Shown here piece by piece: positions 7,932 through 16,463 of a stretch of DNA of 64,000 nt. The DNA is from a virus. The translations under genes were made by a program, and so were the position numbers. Location of the stretch: positions 1 through 64,000 of the IMG/VR virus record IMGVR_UViG_3300032236_000862. One strand, given 5' to 3'. Under the pieces are notes generated by a model. It was not told the origin of the DNA and did no database searches. It saw only the letters and a program-made list of their open reading frames with translations. Numbering within the stretch: position 1 is the first letter of the stretch; each line of letters opens with the position of its first letter.

Positions 7932-8921
7932 TCACCTATTAAACTCTTTAGGGATGTACCCCTCTTTAAATGGCCCGTACTTAAGGTTGATCTTTGTGTA
8001 CCTGCAGAACCGGTCAACCTTGGCCTTGTTAGCCGGGTTAGTTACGTACTTTACCCAGTTGTCCCTAATATTGTTGTAGTACTGCTCATTAGGAAGTATC
8101 TTAGGGTTGGCTCCACTTACCCTGTAGGTTGGGTGCAGTACTTGATCAAAGTCTGTATTATTTTGAAATAGATGAGATAAAGGAACGGTCATGTTTGGAA
8201 AGACTAAAGAAAAGCCAGCCTCTAGCAAACTCATGGTTTGAATGATCTCTTCTTCCCAGAAAATAGTGTCTATATCTAAGCCGGTATTACCAAAATAATG
8301 CTTGTTAGAGAAGACAAACTGAGCGTTAAACTTAACAGCAGGTACATATAGATCGTCTGACCTGTACATGTGCGAATCAGGACCGGCCAACGGTTCGTCT
8401 TTCCAAGCAGGAATTCCTGTATTTACCCATGTCCTAAACAACATGATGGGGTACTGGGCAAGCTTATCGTGCCTTAAAGGAACACGCTCACCGTTATCTA
8501 GATGTTTAAACCCAGGCAAATAAGCTGTCATAATTGTTTTTGGATTTTGAGTAGCTTCTAGGGCACCCTCGTACATCTTAATAAGCTTAGTATCCCAATT
8601 TCTTTCAAAGAGTGTATGGGAATCTACTTGAAGAATATAGTCTTCCCCGTCATACATAGATAGGGCTTGATCTCGACCAAAACCGATAGACGGTTCATAC
8701 TCCCCTACCTTAAACCTCTTAAACTTAACTTGGGAGAATTCAAGTAGCTTCTCAATCTTATCTTTATAGTAGAACTCATAGTCTACATTTGAATGGGCAG
8801 TCTCCATAAGAACAAGGCCTATAGTTAAGTCGTCTGGATTAGCGGCGCTTTGGATAGCCTCAAATACGGTAAAGGGAACCTGGTTATCATACATGGTTGG
8901 GATAGCAATATAAATAGACAT
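7932..8921 (-). CDS. GlcNAc-type glycosyltransferase (GT-A fold)
   Basis: This 329-residue protein begins with a Rossmann-like strand (IYIAIPTMYDNQVPFTV) and contains GFGRDQALSMYDGEDYILQVDSHTLF. Here the GR-x-A helix and the DSH (DxD-like) metal and sugar-nucleotide site match the GlcNAc-transferase family related to eukaryotic Skp1 GlcNAc transferase. The later segment with FWEEEIIQTMSLLEAGF fits the acceptor region. It would transfer a sugar to a virion protein or host glycan. It sits among structural genes, which favours virion glycosylation, but that is inference. Confidence 0.8.
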   Translation of the reverse strand: MSIYIAIPTMYDNQVPFTVFEAIQSAANPDDLTIGLVLMETAHSNVDYEFYYKDKIEKLLEFSQVKFKRFKVGEYEPSIGFGRDQALSMYDGEDYILQVDSHTLFERNWDTKLIKMYEGALEATQNPKTIMTAYLPGFKHLDNGERVPLRHDKLAQYPIMLFRTWVNTGIPAWKDEPLAGPDSHMYRSDDLYVPAVKFNAQFVFSNKHYFGNTGLDIDTIFWEEEIIQTMSLLEAGFSLVFPNMTVPLSHLFQNNTDFDQVLHPTYRVSGANPKILPNEQYYNNIRDNWVKYVTNPANKAKVDRFCRYTKINLKYGPFKEGYIPKEFNR

Positions 8922-8922
8922 A

Positions 8923-9087
8923 TTAATCCTCTAGGTCTACAAAGGTTGGGTTATTTAAAAACAGGGATGCCAATCTAGCACTGTTTACTGCGAAGACTTC
9001 TACAATCTCTCCGTCTATTACTATACCTAGACGTATAGACCTTACCTCAGCAACTGGCTCGGCTTCCTTTTTCTTTTTAAACATCAT
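8923..9087 (-). CDS. Small fibre-associated protein with NPTFV motif (54 aa)
   Basis: It starts at ATGATG (complement 9087) overlapping the stop of the 227-residue gene. The product is a Lys-rich head (MMFKKKKEAE), then IRLGIVIDGEIVEVFAVNSARLASLFLNNPTFVDLED. The pattern of two short strands, a helix and NPTFV recurs in the proteins at 16210-16452 and 15114-15500, so three genes in the fibre region share it. Function unknown; likely a small accessory to fibres or their chaperones. Confidence 0.65.
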   Translation of the reverse strand: MMFKKKKEAEPVAEVRSIRLGIVIDGEIVEVFAVNSARLASLFLNNPTFVDLED

Positions 9088-9767
9088 GAATACTCCTTTG
9101 GCTTACGCCATCGTCTTTTATAAACACCTGTTGTAGAGCGAAGAGTGCTGCTTCTTTCCACTTGATTATCTGTCTCAGTGTAGTCTTGGACGGATACCCA
9201 CTTATCCCTTTTAATGGGGATTAGCTGGGCAATCGGTGTTCCTGCAGGTATTGTACCTGTCCAACCCTCTCTTATGAAAAAGGGTACGTTACCCCAACCA
9301 GTAAACTCTTCGCTGTCAACAATCCCAGACATAGTAGTGAAAGGTAGGTCAAATCTATTTATTGGGTGCGTTAAAAGTGCGCTATATCCTGGAGGAACTT
9401 TCCAACCCCATTGACAGTTCCATGCAAGGTGGTTGTGGGCATGTCCAGCAGGACGTGGAATAGTATGGCCTGTCAAACCAAGTCGTTCGGTTAACACGGG
9501 GAAGCCTGTCTCTTCCCAGCTTAATCTAGATAGGCCCTCTTCGTCTAAAGTTACTTCTACATCAACGGGGGTAACCAACATATAACCAGAAATCATTGCG
9601 TCTAGAAAAGGTACACAGACTTTTAAGCCGTCGTATTTGACGCCATGCTTATCATAGTAATGACGCTCAGCATTTTTATACCAGTCTGGGACTTCGCTCT
9701 TTGCTGGTACTGGCGGTTTATGTTCTTTTTTTACACCAGGACTAGGTACAAACCTAAAGACCTTCAT
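9084..9767 (-). CDS. Conserved phage protein, paralogue of 15500-16192
   Basis: The 227 residues share about half their positions with the 230-residue protein at 15.5-16.2 kb. Common motifs are VPxWYxxxExH, GLKxCxPFxDxMIxGYxL, AGHxxNHLxW, WGWKxPxGxS, THPxNRxDLPFxTMS, EGWTGTIPAGTPxAQ and KRDxW. Conserved His, Trp and Asn suggest a compact beta-rich domain binding a small molecule or metal, but I do not know the function. Both copies begin MKVxRFVP and each is followed by a small NPTFV-type protein, so the pair of genes was duplicated together. Confidence 0.75.
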   Translation of the reverse strand: MKVFRFVPSPGVKKEHKPPVPAKSEVPDWYKNAERHYYDKHGVKYDGLKVCVPFLDAMISGYMLVTPVDVEVTLDEEGLSRLSWEETGFPVLTERLGLTGHTIPRPAGHAHNHLAWNCQWGWKVPPGYSALLTHPINRFDLPFTTMSGIVDSEEFTGWGNVPFFIREGWTGTIPAGTPIAQLIPIKRDKWVSVQDYTETDNQVERSSTLRSTTGVYKRRWRKPKEYS

Positions 9768-9786
9768 GCGCTCCTCCGTAAACTTT

Positions 9787-11052
9787 TTAACCTGTGATCG
9801 TGGCCGTAAAGTAACCTAAGGTACTTCCCTGAGCTTGATCCGACGTAGTCAAAATTATACCAGCTTTTGTTGCGGTAGGAGAACTGCCTAAAGTGGTTGT
9901 GGCGGTACCTACGCTAGTGGTTTGTGAATTATCGCTAAACGCTGTGGCGGTAACTGAAGTACCGTGAACTACAACCTTTAGAGAAGCTAAAATACCACTT
10001 AGGGTGGTGGTGGCAAGCGTGGAAACTGTTCCGGCCACTGATTGGTAAATTTTAAGCAAATACCGGATGTTCGTAGTTGTGGCAGACCCTGTTGCTGTAT
10101 AGGTAGATGAAACAGTATAACTACCGGTAGACGAGTAGGTTCCGGAATAGTATGGAGAGTAATTTGTGTAGGATCCTAGTGAACTATAAGAGGTGTAAGT
10201 TTGTGCTGTATATGGACTACTTACATCGCCAGTATTAGCTACAGCGTTGTTATATGAGGTGTAGGTTGGTTGAACATACGTGCTGTAGGTACCGTATTGA
10301 ACTACATACCGCTGTGAACCAACATATTGTCCGCCACCTATGTAAATATATGGTGCCTGGTATACACCAGGGTTTGCGGCGTAATACTGGTAGGTTCCGT
10401 GATCCCAATACCCTGCAGTAACATAGTTATACACGGTAGAGTATACGTATGCTCCGTCCCAAGAATAGTTGGTTCCTGAAACATAGTTTCCTGTACCTTG
10501 ATAAACAGTAGAGTAGTAGTAAGTGGTTCCGCTCGCATAATAACCTAGTGGCGTACCTGAGGTATATGGGGTGGCGTAGGTGTATGGGGCTGCATATGTG
10601 TACGGGGCAGTATAAGAATATGAGTACGTAAAGTAAGTATCGCTCTCAACACCCACAGCAGCAAGCCAGTTATTAGCATCAGTAACTAAAAAGGCAATAC
10701 CACTACCTAGGCTTACGTCGGCAGCAGTAGCGGTTATGTTTGGGTTACCCATATCTGTAGTAGATAGGGTGTTGTTTGAAGGAGAATCATAAGTTACTGC
10801 TTTTCCTGTAGCAGCAGCCCAGGTTCCCTTAAGAGAGGTCCAAAGACCTCCGCTTGAAGAGGTTCCTAGAAATGGCCCACCACGATTAAAAGTATCGGCA
10901 AATGATCCAGTAAACCACTGATGCCAAACGCCACCAATTTTAACCCAACCAGATGTTACAGAGTGCCAGCTTTGAATACCGCCGGTTGTCACCTTAGTTA
11001 GAATACTACCAGCTGTACGCCAAACCCCGCCTACTTTGACTTGACCACTCAT
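9787..11052 (-). CDS. Tail fibre protein: lectin-like domain split by Tyr-rich insert
   Basis: This protein has 421 residues. The N-terminus has a repeated VKVGGVWR/VKIGGVWHQW unit, then DTFNRGGPFLGTSSSGGLWTSLKGTW and FLVTDANNWLAAVG, the start of a concanavalin/laminin-G-like sandwich. Residues about 140-318 are a low-complexity insert with about 45 Tyr (YTYAAPYTYATPYTSG style). The sandwich resumes at IRYLLKIYQSVAG and ends ILTTSDQAQGSTLGYFTATI. The same split domain occurs at 16464-18215. Likely a host-surface adhesin; the Tyr-rich loop may be the variable binding surface. Confidence 0.7.
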   Translation of the reverse strand: MSGQVKVGGVWRTAGSILTKVTTGGIQSWHSVTSGWVKIGGVWHQWFTGSFADTFNRGGPFLGTSSSGGLWTSLKGTWAAATGKAVTYDSPSNNTLSTTDMGNPNITATAADVSLGSGIAFLVTDANNWLAAVGVESDTYFTYSYSYTAPYTYAAPYTYATPYTSGTPLGYYASGTTYYYSTVYQGTGNYVSGTNYSWDGAYVYSTVYNYVTAGYWDHGTYQYYAANPGVYQAPYIYIGGGQYVGSQRYVVQYGTYSTYVQPTYTSYNNAVANTGDVSSPYTAQTYTSYSSLGSYTNYSPYYSGTYSSTGSYTVSSTYTATGSATTTNIRYLLKIYQSVAGTVSTLATTTLSGILASLKVVVHGTSVTATAFSDNSQTTSVGTATTTLGSSPTATKAGIILTTSDQAQGSTLGYFTATITG

Positions 11053-11987
11053 TATACATACACCAACCAGACATCGCCTTCAATGCCTTGTCCAGAGGTT
11101 GGGGTAGAAGTGCTTACCCACGTATTGCGTACCACGTTAGAGGATGCTGTTACTGTAGATGCTGTTGTGACTGATCCGTTAGTCTGAGAGACGTATGAGG
11201 TTGTAGGTGTCTGCCAAGCAGGTAGGCCAGCAACCACTGTAAGAACTTGTCCGGTAGATCCGATACCCAAGCGTGTGTTTCCGCTGTTATAGATATGAAG
11301 GTCGCCGTTTGTTGTCAAAGTGCTTGTAGGAAGATATGAAGGTAGGGTAGACCAGGTTGGGATACCCCCAGAAACGGTCAGATACTGCCCTGTAGAGCCA
11401 ATACCTATGCGGCCTACAGTAGATGACCCAGTACCGTAGATAAGGTCTCCAGCGGTCGTTACAGTCGAAAGAGGGACCTTTGTAGCGATGGAGTTAGGCA
11501 GGGTTGTTGTAATAGATGTATTTAGGGAGTTGTAGTCAGTGCTGCCCACATAGAGAACGTTGCTTCCGCTTACCTGTGGAATACCCAAATAGCTTAAGGT
11601 AAACCCTGCTGTAGTAAGAAGGTTATTGGTTCCAGAACCAGTAGTTAGGGTGAGGCCCACACCGCCAGCAGAACTGGTAAGGATGGTGCTGCCGCCAGTT
11701 TTAGATACATACGGAGCGTTACCTACGCCATAGATCAGACCGTTTTCAATGTTTGCAAGACGCTGAGCTAGGGTAGTCCAGGATGTTGTACCTGTGCTAA
11801 AAGCTGTAGATGATGTGAAGTTAGATACAAGAACGCCGCCTGCAAAGCCGTCAGAAGGAACTCCGAGGCCTGTCTCAATAGCTCTGACTTCTTGCTGCAG
11901 AGAGTTTACGTCATTAGCTACAACAGTATCCTGAAGATCTACACGAGCTGTGTAGGGATAGACTGCACTAGGAAAACCGACTGTCAT
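11052..11987 (-). CDS. Tail fibre protein with repeated fibre motifs
   Basis: The 311 residues begin with a virion-attachment-like segment (YPYTARVDLQDTVVANDVNSLQQEVRAIETGLG), then carry repeats of TAGDLIYGTGSST...RIGIGSTGQYLTVSGGIPTW and TNGDLHIYNSGNTRLGIGSTGQVLTVVAGLPAW. These are common in triple-stranded beta fibres. The C-terminus (PTSGQGIEGDVWLVYV) is a short fibre tip. Start and stop overlap the neighbouring fibre gene. Role: part of a tail fibre or its shaft. Confidence 0.75.
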   Translation of the reverse strand: MTVGFPSAVYPYTARVDLQDTVVANDVNSLQQEVRAIETGLGVPSDGFAGGVLVSNFTSSTAFSTGTTSWTTLAQRLANIENGLIYGVGNAPYVSKTGGSTILTSSAGGVGLTLTTGSGTNNLLTTAGFTLSYLGIPQVSGSNVLYVGSTDYNSLNTSITTTLPNSIATKVPLSTVTTAGDLIYGTGSSTVGRIGIGSTGQYLTVSGGIPTWSTLPSYLPTSTLTTNGDLHIYNSGNTRLGIGSTGQVLTVVAGLPAWQTPTTSYVSQTNGSVTTASTVTASSNVVRNTWVSTSTPTSGQGIEGDVWLVYV

Positions 11988-12043
11988 ATAAACTCCTTCG
12001 CTTAATGCCCCCCACGATACCTGAAAACTACGGGATTGTCTGC

Positions 12044-12478
12044 CTAGCCAACTAGGTACTTGGTGCAGACCCCATAGATACCCTCAAAGATAGTTAAATC
12101 TTGGGGCTCTGTTAAGACCACGATTGACTTGTTGGTCAAGGTCTTGCCTGGGTAGGTCCAGATATATCCATTACTTGTCAGGGTGTGGTCGTCATTCTGG
12201 TGCCAGAAGAACCTGGCATCCGGGATGTTGTTAGAAAAATAGCCTAGGGCTTCTATGTTCTTGCAGTGGAACCAGGCTTTATCTTTAATAGAGTTGATAA
12301 ACTCCTCGTCAATCTGGTAGAAGGGTTCGTCATGTCCTAGGAACATACCCTCCGGATTCATCCAGACGTCCACTTCTACGTCATAGCCTTGAGCAATAGC
12401 AGAGATCACATCAACCGGGTTATTCTCCCCGTCTTTGTTCTCCCCACGGACCATACCCCTGTGGGCAATCTTAATCAT
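12044..12478 (-). CDS. Glycerophosphodiesterase-like protein
   Basis: The 144 residues carry the GDPD signatures: AHRG at the N-terminus (H6, R7), ENNP, VEVDVW (E35, D37) and GHDEP (H49). A full GDPD has about 240 residues, so this is a short version of the TIM barrel. It starts at ATG (complement 12478) after GAGGAG and overlaps the HAD-nucleotidyltransferase gene by 8 nt. It may hydrolyse a phosphodiester in a cell-surface polymer such as teichoic acid, or act on a glycan made by its neighbours. Confidence 0.7.
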   Translation of the reverse strand: MIKIAHRGMVRGENKDGENNPVDVISAIAQGYDVEVDVWMNPEGMFLGHDEPFYQIDEEFINSIKDKAWFHCKNIEALGYFSNNIPDARFFWHQNDDHTLTSNGYIWTYPGKTLTNKSIVVLTEPQDLTIFEGIYGVCTKYLVG

Positions 12479-13832
12479 TGTTGCTCCTCAAATAGTTGTT
12501 TAGATCCTCTGGAGTTCCAACTCCCCACATCTTATTAACATGCATAGCGTAGACACGCTTCCCGTCATTAATAGCTTCATTAAATACTGGGGCAGTGTAG
12601 AACTCTCCGTTGACAGTGATGTTCTTTTCAATCATCTGCTGAGCATACTTAACAAAGTCTGACCCATGCTTCCAATAGTAGATGCCCACTGTAGCGTGAT
12701 TACTAATAGGCTTCTTCTCAGCAACCTCTAAGACAAGGCCGGTATCGGAAGCGACTCTTGCATACGACCACTTAGGGTGGGTAGAGGTAAAGGTGGCAAT
12801 ACCTGCGTCAGCATTCTTGACATGCATGTGGTACATAAACTCTCTGCTATCCCAGTCAACTATCTGATCTGAGTTAGCTATGATGAGAGGGGCATCCATA
12901 TCAATGAAGTCTTTTGCCAATAAGCAGGTCTGTGCAGCCCCGCCTGTGAGATAAGGTGTTCCGACCAAGGTGCAGCCGGGGGTCATCCTATCTAACATGA
13001 ACATAAGGTTATACTTCTCAATGTGTTCTTGCAAAGACACATAAATATACTTAGCCTCTATACCAAGGCTTTCAACTACACGCTCAATCATAGGCTTGCC
13101 ATTTACCTCAATTAAGGGCTTGGGGAAGCTGTAACCAGCCTCAGCAAAACGACTACCTAACCCTGCCATAGGAATAAGGACGTTTAGTTTCTGGTCTTTA
13201 AAAGAAGAGGTCTTAGAAAGATGTTCAATAGCCATATCAATCTTTTCCTTTGTTAGGTCCGCCCTATTTTTGACCTCTATTAGATGGGCTCCGCTATCCC
13301 TAGCAGCAAGCTTACCTACAAAGCTATCTTCAAAAATAACTACCTTCTCTGGAATAGTCCTAAGGTGGCTCATCACAGCCCAGTACATCTCTGGATGGGG
13401 CTTGGGATTTTCAACGCTTTCATTTGATAAGGCAATATCAACATAGGAAAGTACCCCTAACTTAGTTAGGCAATCCCTTACTGTGTTGCCGATGCTATTG
13501 CTAGCAACACCTATCTTAATTCCTTTTGAGGCAATAAGCTCAAAGTATTCAATAAGGCCATTATCTTCTAAGACTTCAGCAAACATCTCAGTCGTGTACT
13601 GCTGCTTTAACTCCCAGATTAAAGGGTGAACTTCTTGAGATAACCCTTTATTTTCTGATAGTAAAAATAGCTTTTCTTTAGTAGGAAGGCCTTCGTATAT
13701 GTTAGTGTGCTCAAAGGGGCTAATCACACTTTCTGGGGATACATCTGCCAGCGCCTTGTTTAGGGCAAGAAAGTGAATATCCTTGCTGTCAATCAAGACA
13801 CCATCAAGATCAAAGATTATGACTTTATTCAT
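12471..13832 (-). CDS. HAD phosphatase - sugar nucleotidyltransferase fusion
   Basis: The start chosen is ATG at complement 13832 in ATGA overlap with the upstream stop; an alternative ATG lies 12 nt earlier. Residues 1-200 are a HAD enzyme like beta-phosphoglucomutase (FDLDGVL with D8 and D10, GVASNS, NPKPHPEMY, FEDS). Residues about 215-453 are an RfbA/GlmU-like nucleotidyltransferase (IPMAGLGSRF, FPKPLIEVNGKPMIE, ANSDQ). The fusion could dephosphorylate or isomerise a sugar phosphate and make an NDP-sugar, feeding the glycosyltransferases nearby. Both active sites look intact. Confidence 0.8.
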   Translation of the reverse strand: MNKVIIFDLDGVLIDSKDIHFLALNKALADVSPESVISPFEHTNIYEGLPTKEKLFLLSENKGLSQEVHPLIWELKQQYTTEMFAEVLEDNGLIEYFELIASKGIKIGVASNSIGNTVRDCLTKLGVLSYVDIALSNESVENPKPHPEMYWAVMSHLRTIPEKVVIFEDSFVGKLAARDSGAHLIEVKNRADLTKEKIDMAIEHLSKTSSFKDQKLNVLIPMAGLGSRFAEAGYSFPKPLIEVNGKPMIERVVESLGIEAKYIYVSLQEHIEKYNLMFMLDRMTPGCTLVGTPYLTGGAAQTCLLAKDFIDMDAPLIIANSDQIVDWDSREFMYHMHVKNADAGIATFTSTHPKWSYARVASDTGLVLEVAEKKPISNHATVGIYYWKHGSDFVKYAQQMIEKNITVNGEFYTAPVFNEAINDGKRVYAMHVNKMWGVGTPEDLNNYLRSNND

Positions 13833-14836
13833 GCGGATAACCATGCTTTCAAGAAGGAATCGTTTTCAATAGTACTTATGACTTCTTCAGAGCTTCTATT
13901 TAAGTTAGGAATTGATACATACCTATGCCCCAAACGAGCAGCCATTAGATGGTAGAAGTGATGCATCTCTTCCGTTCCTACAGAAGGAGGTTCAGTAACC
14001 CCATTGCCCACTTTAGTAAACGCAATTAATGGAGTGGTTAGCTCTAATACCGCAGACCCTGGAGGCATAAATGCTGCGTTGACAAGTCCAGAACTAGTGG
14101 TGGATGCAACCAGCTTAGCCTTACTAAAATAGCTGATCTGGGATTCAAAGGTTTTAAACTCATCTGGAGCCACAATCTCAAACCCCAAAGAAGCAAAGTA
14201 TTCCTCTACCTTGCCCTCATCGTCCATGCGATCATCGTCTTCATAGGGAAGTCGTCCCTTAATCAAAGCTTTTAATGACCTACCCTTATAATTTTTTCTT
14301 GATAGGTATACCTTTTTACCGTCTGCAATATTTACATCCGGGGTAACAAATTGTTTGGACATCTCATGAATTCTTGGCCACGGGTTGTTAACCTCATAGG
14401 ACTCAACATTAAGATCCCTGAAGTACAGGTTATTGACATTAAACTTGTTCATAACCCTAAGATCTACAGGGGCATAGTCTACGTTGTTCTTGTTAAGAAA
14501 CTTAAAGAAGTTCTGGATATAGGTAGGCAGTGGATCCCTATCTACAACTCCGGTGATGTCAATAACGAACAGAGCGTCAGGAGTTAAGGCGTACTGAGCT
14601 AAAAACTCTCCCAGGTCTTCATGCATGAAGTGGTAGAAAGATGCCCCAAGATATACAAACACCTTCATCTGATCTGAAACAAGGTCTTTTACATGCTTCT
14701 CTTTTTTACCAAACTTAGGGTGGACCTGAAAAATATTGATGTTATTGGCCGCAACTAACCCTACTTCTTCTGGGGCAAAGCGGTAAGACGTTTGATACGA
14801 CGTATGGTTTAGCGTAGTTGTGCTAGTAGACTTCAT
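13829..14836 (-). CDS. GT61-like glycosyltransferase (capsular polysaccharide type)
   Basis: The 335-residue protein resembles the DUF563/GT61 family. It has a central KKVYLSRKNYKGRS motif, then YFASLGFEIVAPDEFKTFESQISYFSKAKLVASTTSSGLVNAAFMPPGSAVLEL, the usual nucleotide-sugar binding C-lobe where a conserved segment tests for secreted or capsule chains. It overlaps the HAD-nucleotidyltransferase gene by 4 nt. Together they look like a unit that makes and transfers a sugar, either onto virion fibres or to alter host glycans. Confidence 0.75.
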   Translation of the reverse strand: MKSTSTTTLNHTSYQTSYRFAPEEVGLVAANNINIFQVHPKFGKKEKHVKDLVSDQMKVFVYLGASFYHFMHEDLGEFLAQYALTPDALFVIDITGVVDRDPLPTYIQNFFKFLNKNNVDYAPVDLRVMNKFNVNNLYFRDLNVESYEVNNPWPRIHEMSKQFVTPDVNIADGKKVYLSRKNYKGRSLKALIKGRLPYEDDDRMDDEGKVEEYFASLGFEIVAPDEFKTFESQISYFSKAKLVASTTSSGLVNAAFMPPGSAVLELTTPLIAFTKVGNGVTEPPSVGTEEMHHFYHLMAARLGHRYVSIPNLNRSSEEVISTIENDSFLKAWLSA

Positions 14837-14838
14837 TG

Positions 14839-15114
14839 TTATCCCTCTATTATTTTTGTCAAATCATCTTCTGTGAGTTCCCTATCAAAAGGGAGATCCG
14901 GAGTTACCCACTTGTTTAGTGGGCAGGTGGCGTCTTGGAGCTTAACTTTAGCATTCATTATGCATCCGCATTCACGGCACTGGTGGGTTAGCTTGATAAA
15001 CCGCTCACAGCCTTTGCAGGTATTAAGCCTGTTTTGGGCAATAGCCGGAAGTGCACGCTCCATGTTCTTGTTTAACATGTCCCATGGCTTTACTTCCCTT
15101 GGGGCATCAGACAT
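14839..15114 (-). CDS. Zinc-ribbon small protein
   Basis: The 91 residues include CKGCERFIKLTHQCRECGCIMNAK and CPLNKW. The pattern of two CxxC-type pairs plus a later Cys is one I recall from short phage zinc-ribbon proteins near tail fibre and sugar genes (possibly DUF6171; not certain). It overlaps the 128-residue gene by one base (TAATG). Role unknown; likely structural zinc and protein-protein contact. Confidence 0.7.
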   Translation of the reverse strand: MSDAPREVKPWDMLNKNMERALPAIAQNRLNTCKGCERFIKLTHQCRECGCIMNAKVKLQDATCPLNKWVTPDLPFDRELTEDDLTKIIEG

Positions 15115-15500
15115 TACTCTGCACCTCTTCGGGTCACCCCTTGTACATTAAACGGCTCAAACTTACCGTCTTTATACATAGATCCAATAGTTGGGCGTTC
15201 ATCACCCTCATTGACCGGTGCAAATACTGGGCCCTTTAAAAGAATATCCGCAAAACCCTTTTGAACATTCATGACATCTACAACCACATCATCTAAGACA
15301 ATGGCTAAAGAAACTACCTCTATACCGGTAGGCTGCTCATTTACTGCGCATTCGGGACCGTGCACGTGCTCCGCAGGGGCATGGTTGTGCTCATGGCTGT
15401 GCTTCTTTTCCCTACGCTTGTTCTTTAGGTACTTAGCAAACTCTTTAGTGCCCATAGGCTTAATCTCTGGAACGTCGTAGTTCCTAATGACTTTATCCAT
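15114..15500 (-). CDS. His-rich fibre-associated protein
   Basis: The ATG at complement 15500 overlaps the previous stop (TAATG) and is preferred to an earlier ATG at 15524 that would overlap the upstream gene by 25 nt. The 128 residues carry a basic region, a His cluster (KHSHEHNHAPAEHVHGPEC) able to bind metal, and then LAIVLDDVVVDVMNVQKGFADILLKGPVFAPV. That last segment matches the two-strand/helix/NPTFV module at 8923 and 16210. No known family. Confidence 0.65.
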   Translation of the reverse strand: MDKVIRNYDVPEIKPMGTKEFAKYLKNKRREKKHSHEHNHAPAEHVHGPECAVNEQPTGIEVVSLAIVLDDVVVDVMNVQKGFADILLKGPVFAPVNEGDERPTIGSMYKDGKFEPFNVQGVTRRGAE

Positions 15501-16192
15501 TATTCGTAATCCTTCTTGACCCACTCAACGTTTTTATACTTGTATTGTTCGACACGTACATTTGCAGACTTAATTTTTCCCAAAGCCGTAAGACCTACGT
15601 CTACGAATGACCTCCACGAGTCTCTCTTTACGGGAATAATTTGAGCAAATGGGGTACCGGCAGGAATAGTTCCAGTCCAACCTTCTTTTAGGTGGAATGG
15701 GATATTACCATTAGTAAAGAACTTATCACTGTCAATAGTAGCAGACATAGTTCTAAATGGAAGATCGCCCCTATTAAAAGGGTGAGTAACAATAGTACTC
15801 CAGCCCCTGGGGGTTTTCCAACCCCACTTAGATGACCATACTAAATGGTTCTTGCGGTGCCCGGCAGGAATTGGAATAGTTGCTCCAATAGCCCCAGGAC
15901 GTTCCCCCACAAATCCAGCCCATTCATCTGGGCCATCCCACTTCAAACCGATCTTTCCATTTTCATCTTCGGTCACGTGGATATCAAAGGGTATAAGGAG
16001 AAAATACCCTCCGATCATTACATCAATAAAGGGTTTACAGGTCTTAAGGCCGGCTTGGTTGTTGCCGTTTTCATCAACCCAATGGAACTCGCCGTCCCTA
16101 TACCACTGAGGTACATGCTTCTTGCATGCCGCAGGTTCGAGCAACATCTTTTCTTTGTCTTCAATTTCTGGAACAAATCGTATTACTTTCAT
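15500..16192 (-). CDS. Conserved phage protein, paralogue of 9084-9767
   Basis: The 230-residue protein shares the full set of motifs described for its paralogue: THPFNRGDLPFRTMS, EGWTGTIPAGTPFAQ, PFIDVMIGGYFL. It differs in the acidic middle loop (VTEDENGKIGLKW) and C-terminus. It precedes the His-rich protein with a one-base overlap. Catalytic residues cannot be assigned; the conserved HLVWSSKWGWK and TIPIPAGH suggest a shared binding pocket. Confidence 0.75.
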   Translation of the reverse strand: MKVIRFVPEIEDKEKMLLEPAACKKHVPQWYRDGEFHWVDENGNNQAGLKTCKPFIDVMIGGYFLLIPFDIHVTEDENGKIGLKWDGPDEWAGFVGERPGAIGATIPIPAGHRKNHLVWSSKWGWKTPRGWSTIVTHPFNRGDLPFRTMSATIDSDKFFTNGNIPFHLKEGWTGTIPAGTPFAQIIPVKRDSWRSFVDVGLTALGKIKSANVRVEQYKYKNVEWVKKDYE

Positions 16193-16209
16193 AGTCGCCC
16201 TCCCAAATA

Positions 16210-16452
16210 CTATGCCTGTGCTGGTGGTGGTGTAAAGGTATCGTTCTCGTAGAGGAACCCAGGGTCAACATATAGTGTCTTAGGGATCTGTACAAATGTA
16301 GGGTTAGAAAGGTAGCGAGCAGCATCTGTAGTGTCTAGATTAAACACTGTGTGCACAACGCCGCCAATTACCATGGCAACCCTATAACGACCTGTTGTTT
16401 CAGGCGCCGTTGGTGGTACTAGAGGTGGAACTGGTAGCAAATCGTCAGCCAT
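16210..16452 (-). CDS. Small protein with NPTFV module (80 aa)
   Basis: A Pro-rich N-terminus (LLPVPPLVPPTAPETTG) is followed by YRVAMVIGGVVHTVFNLDTTDAARYLSNPTFVQIP. This is the same module as in the 54-residue protein at 8923-9087 and the His-rich protein at 15.1-15.5 kb. It sits between the split-lectin fibre gene and the 230-residue paralogue. The C-terminus is Pro/Ala-rich. Function unknown; perhaps a fibre chaperone or small tip component. Confidence 0.65.
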   Translation of the reverse strand: MADDLLPVPPLVPPTAPETTGRYRVAMVIGGVVHTVFNLDTTDAARYLSNPTFVQIPKTLYVDPGFLYENDTFTPPPAQA

Positions 16453-16463
16453 GTATTATCTCC

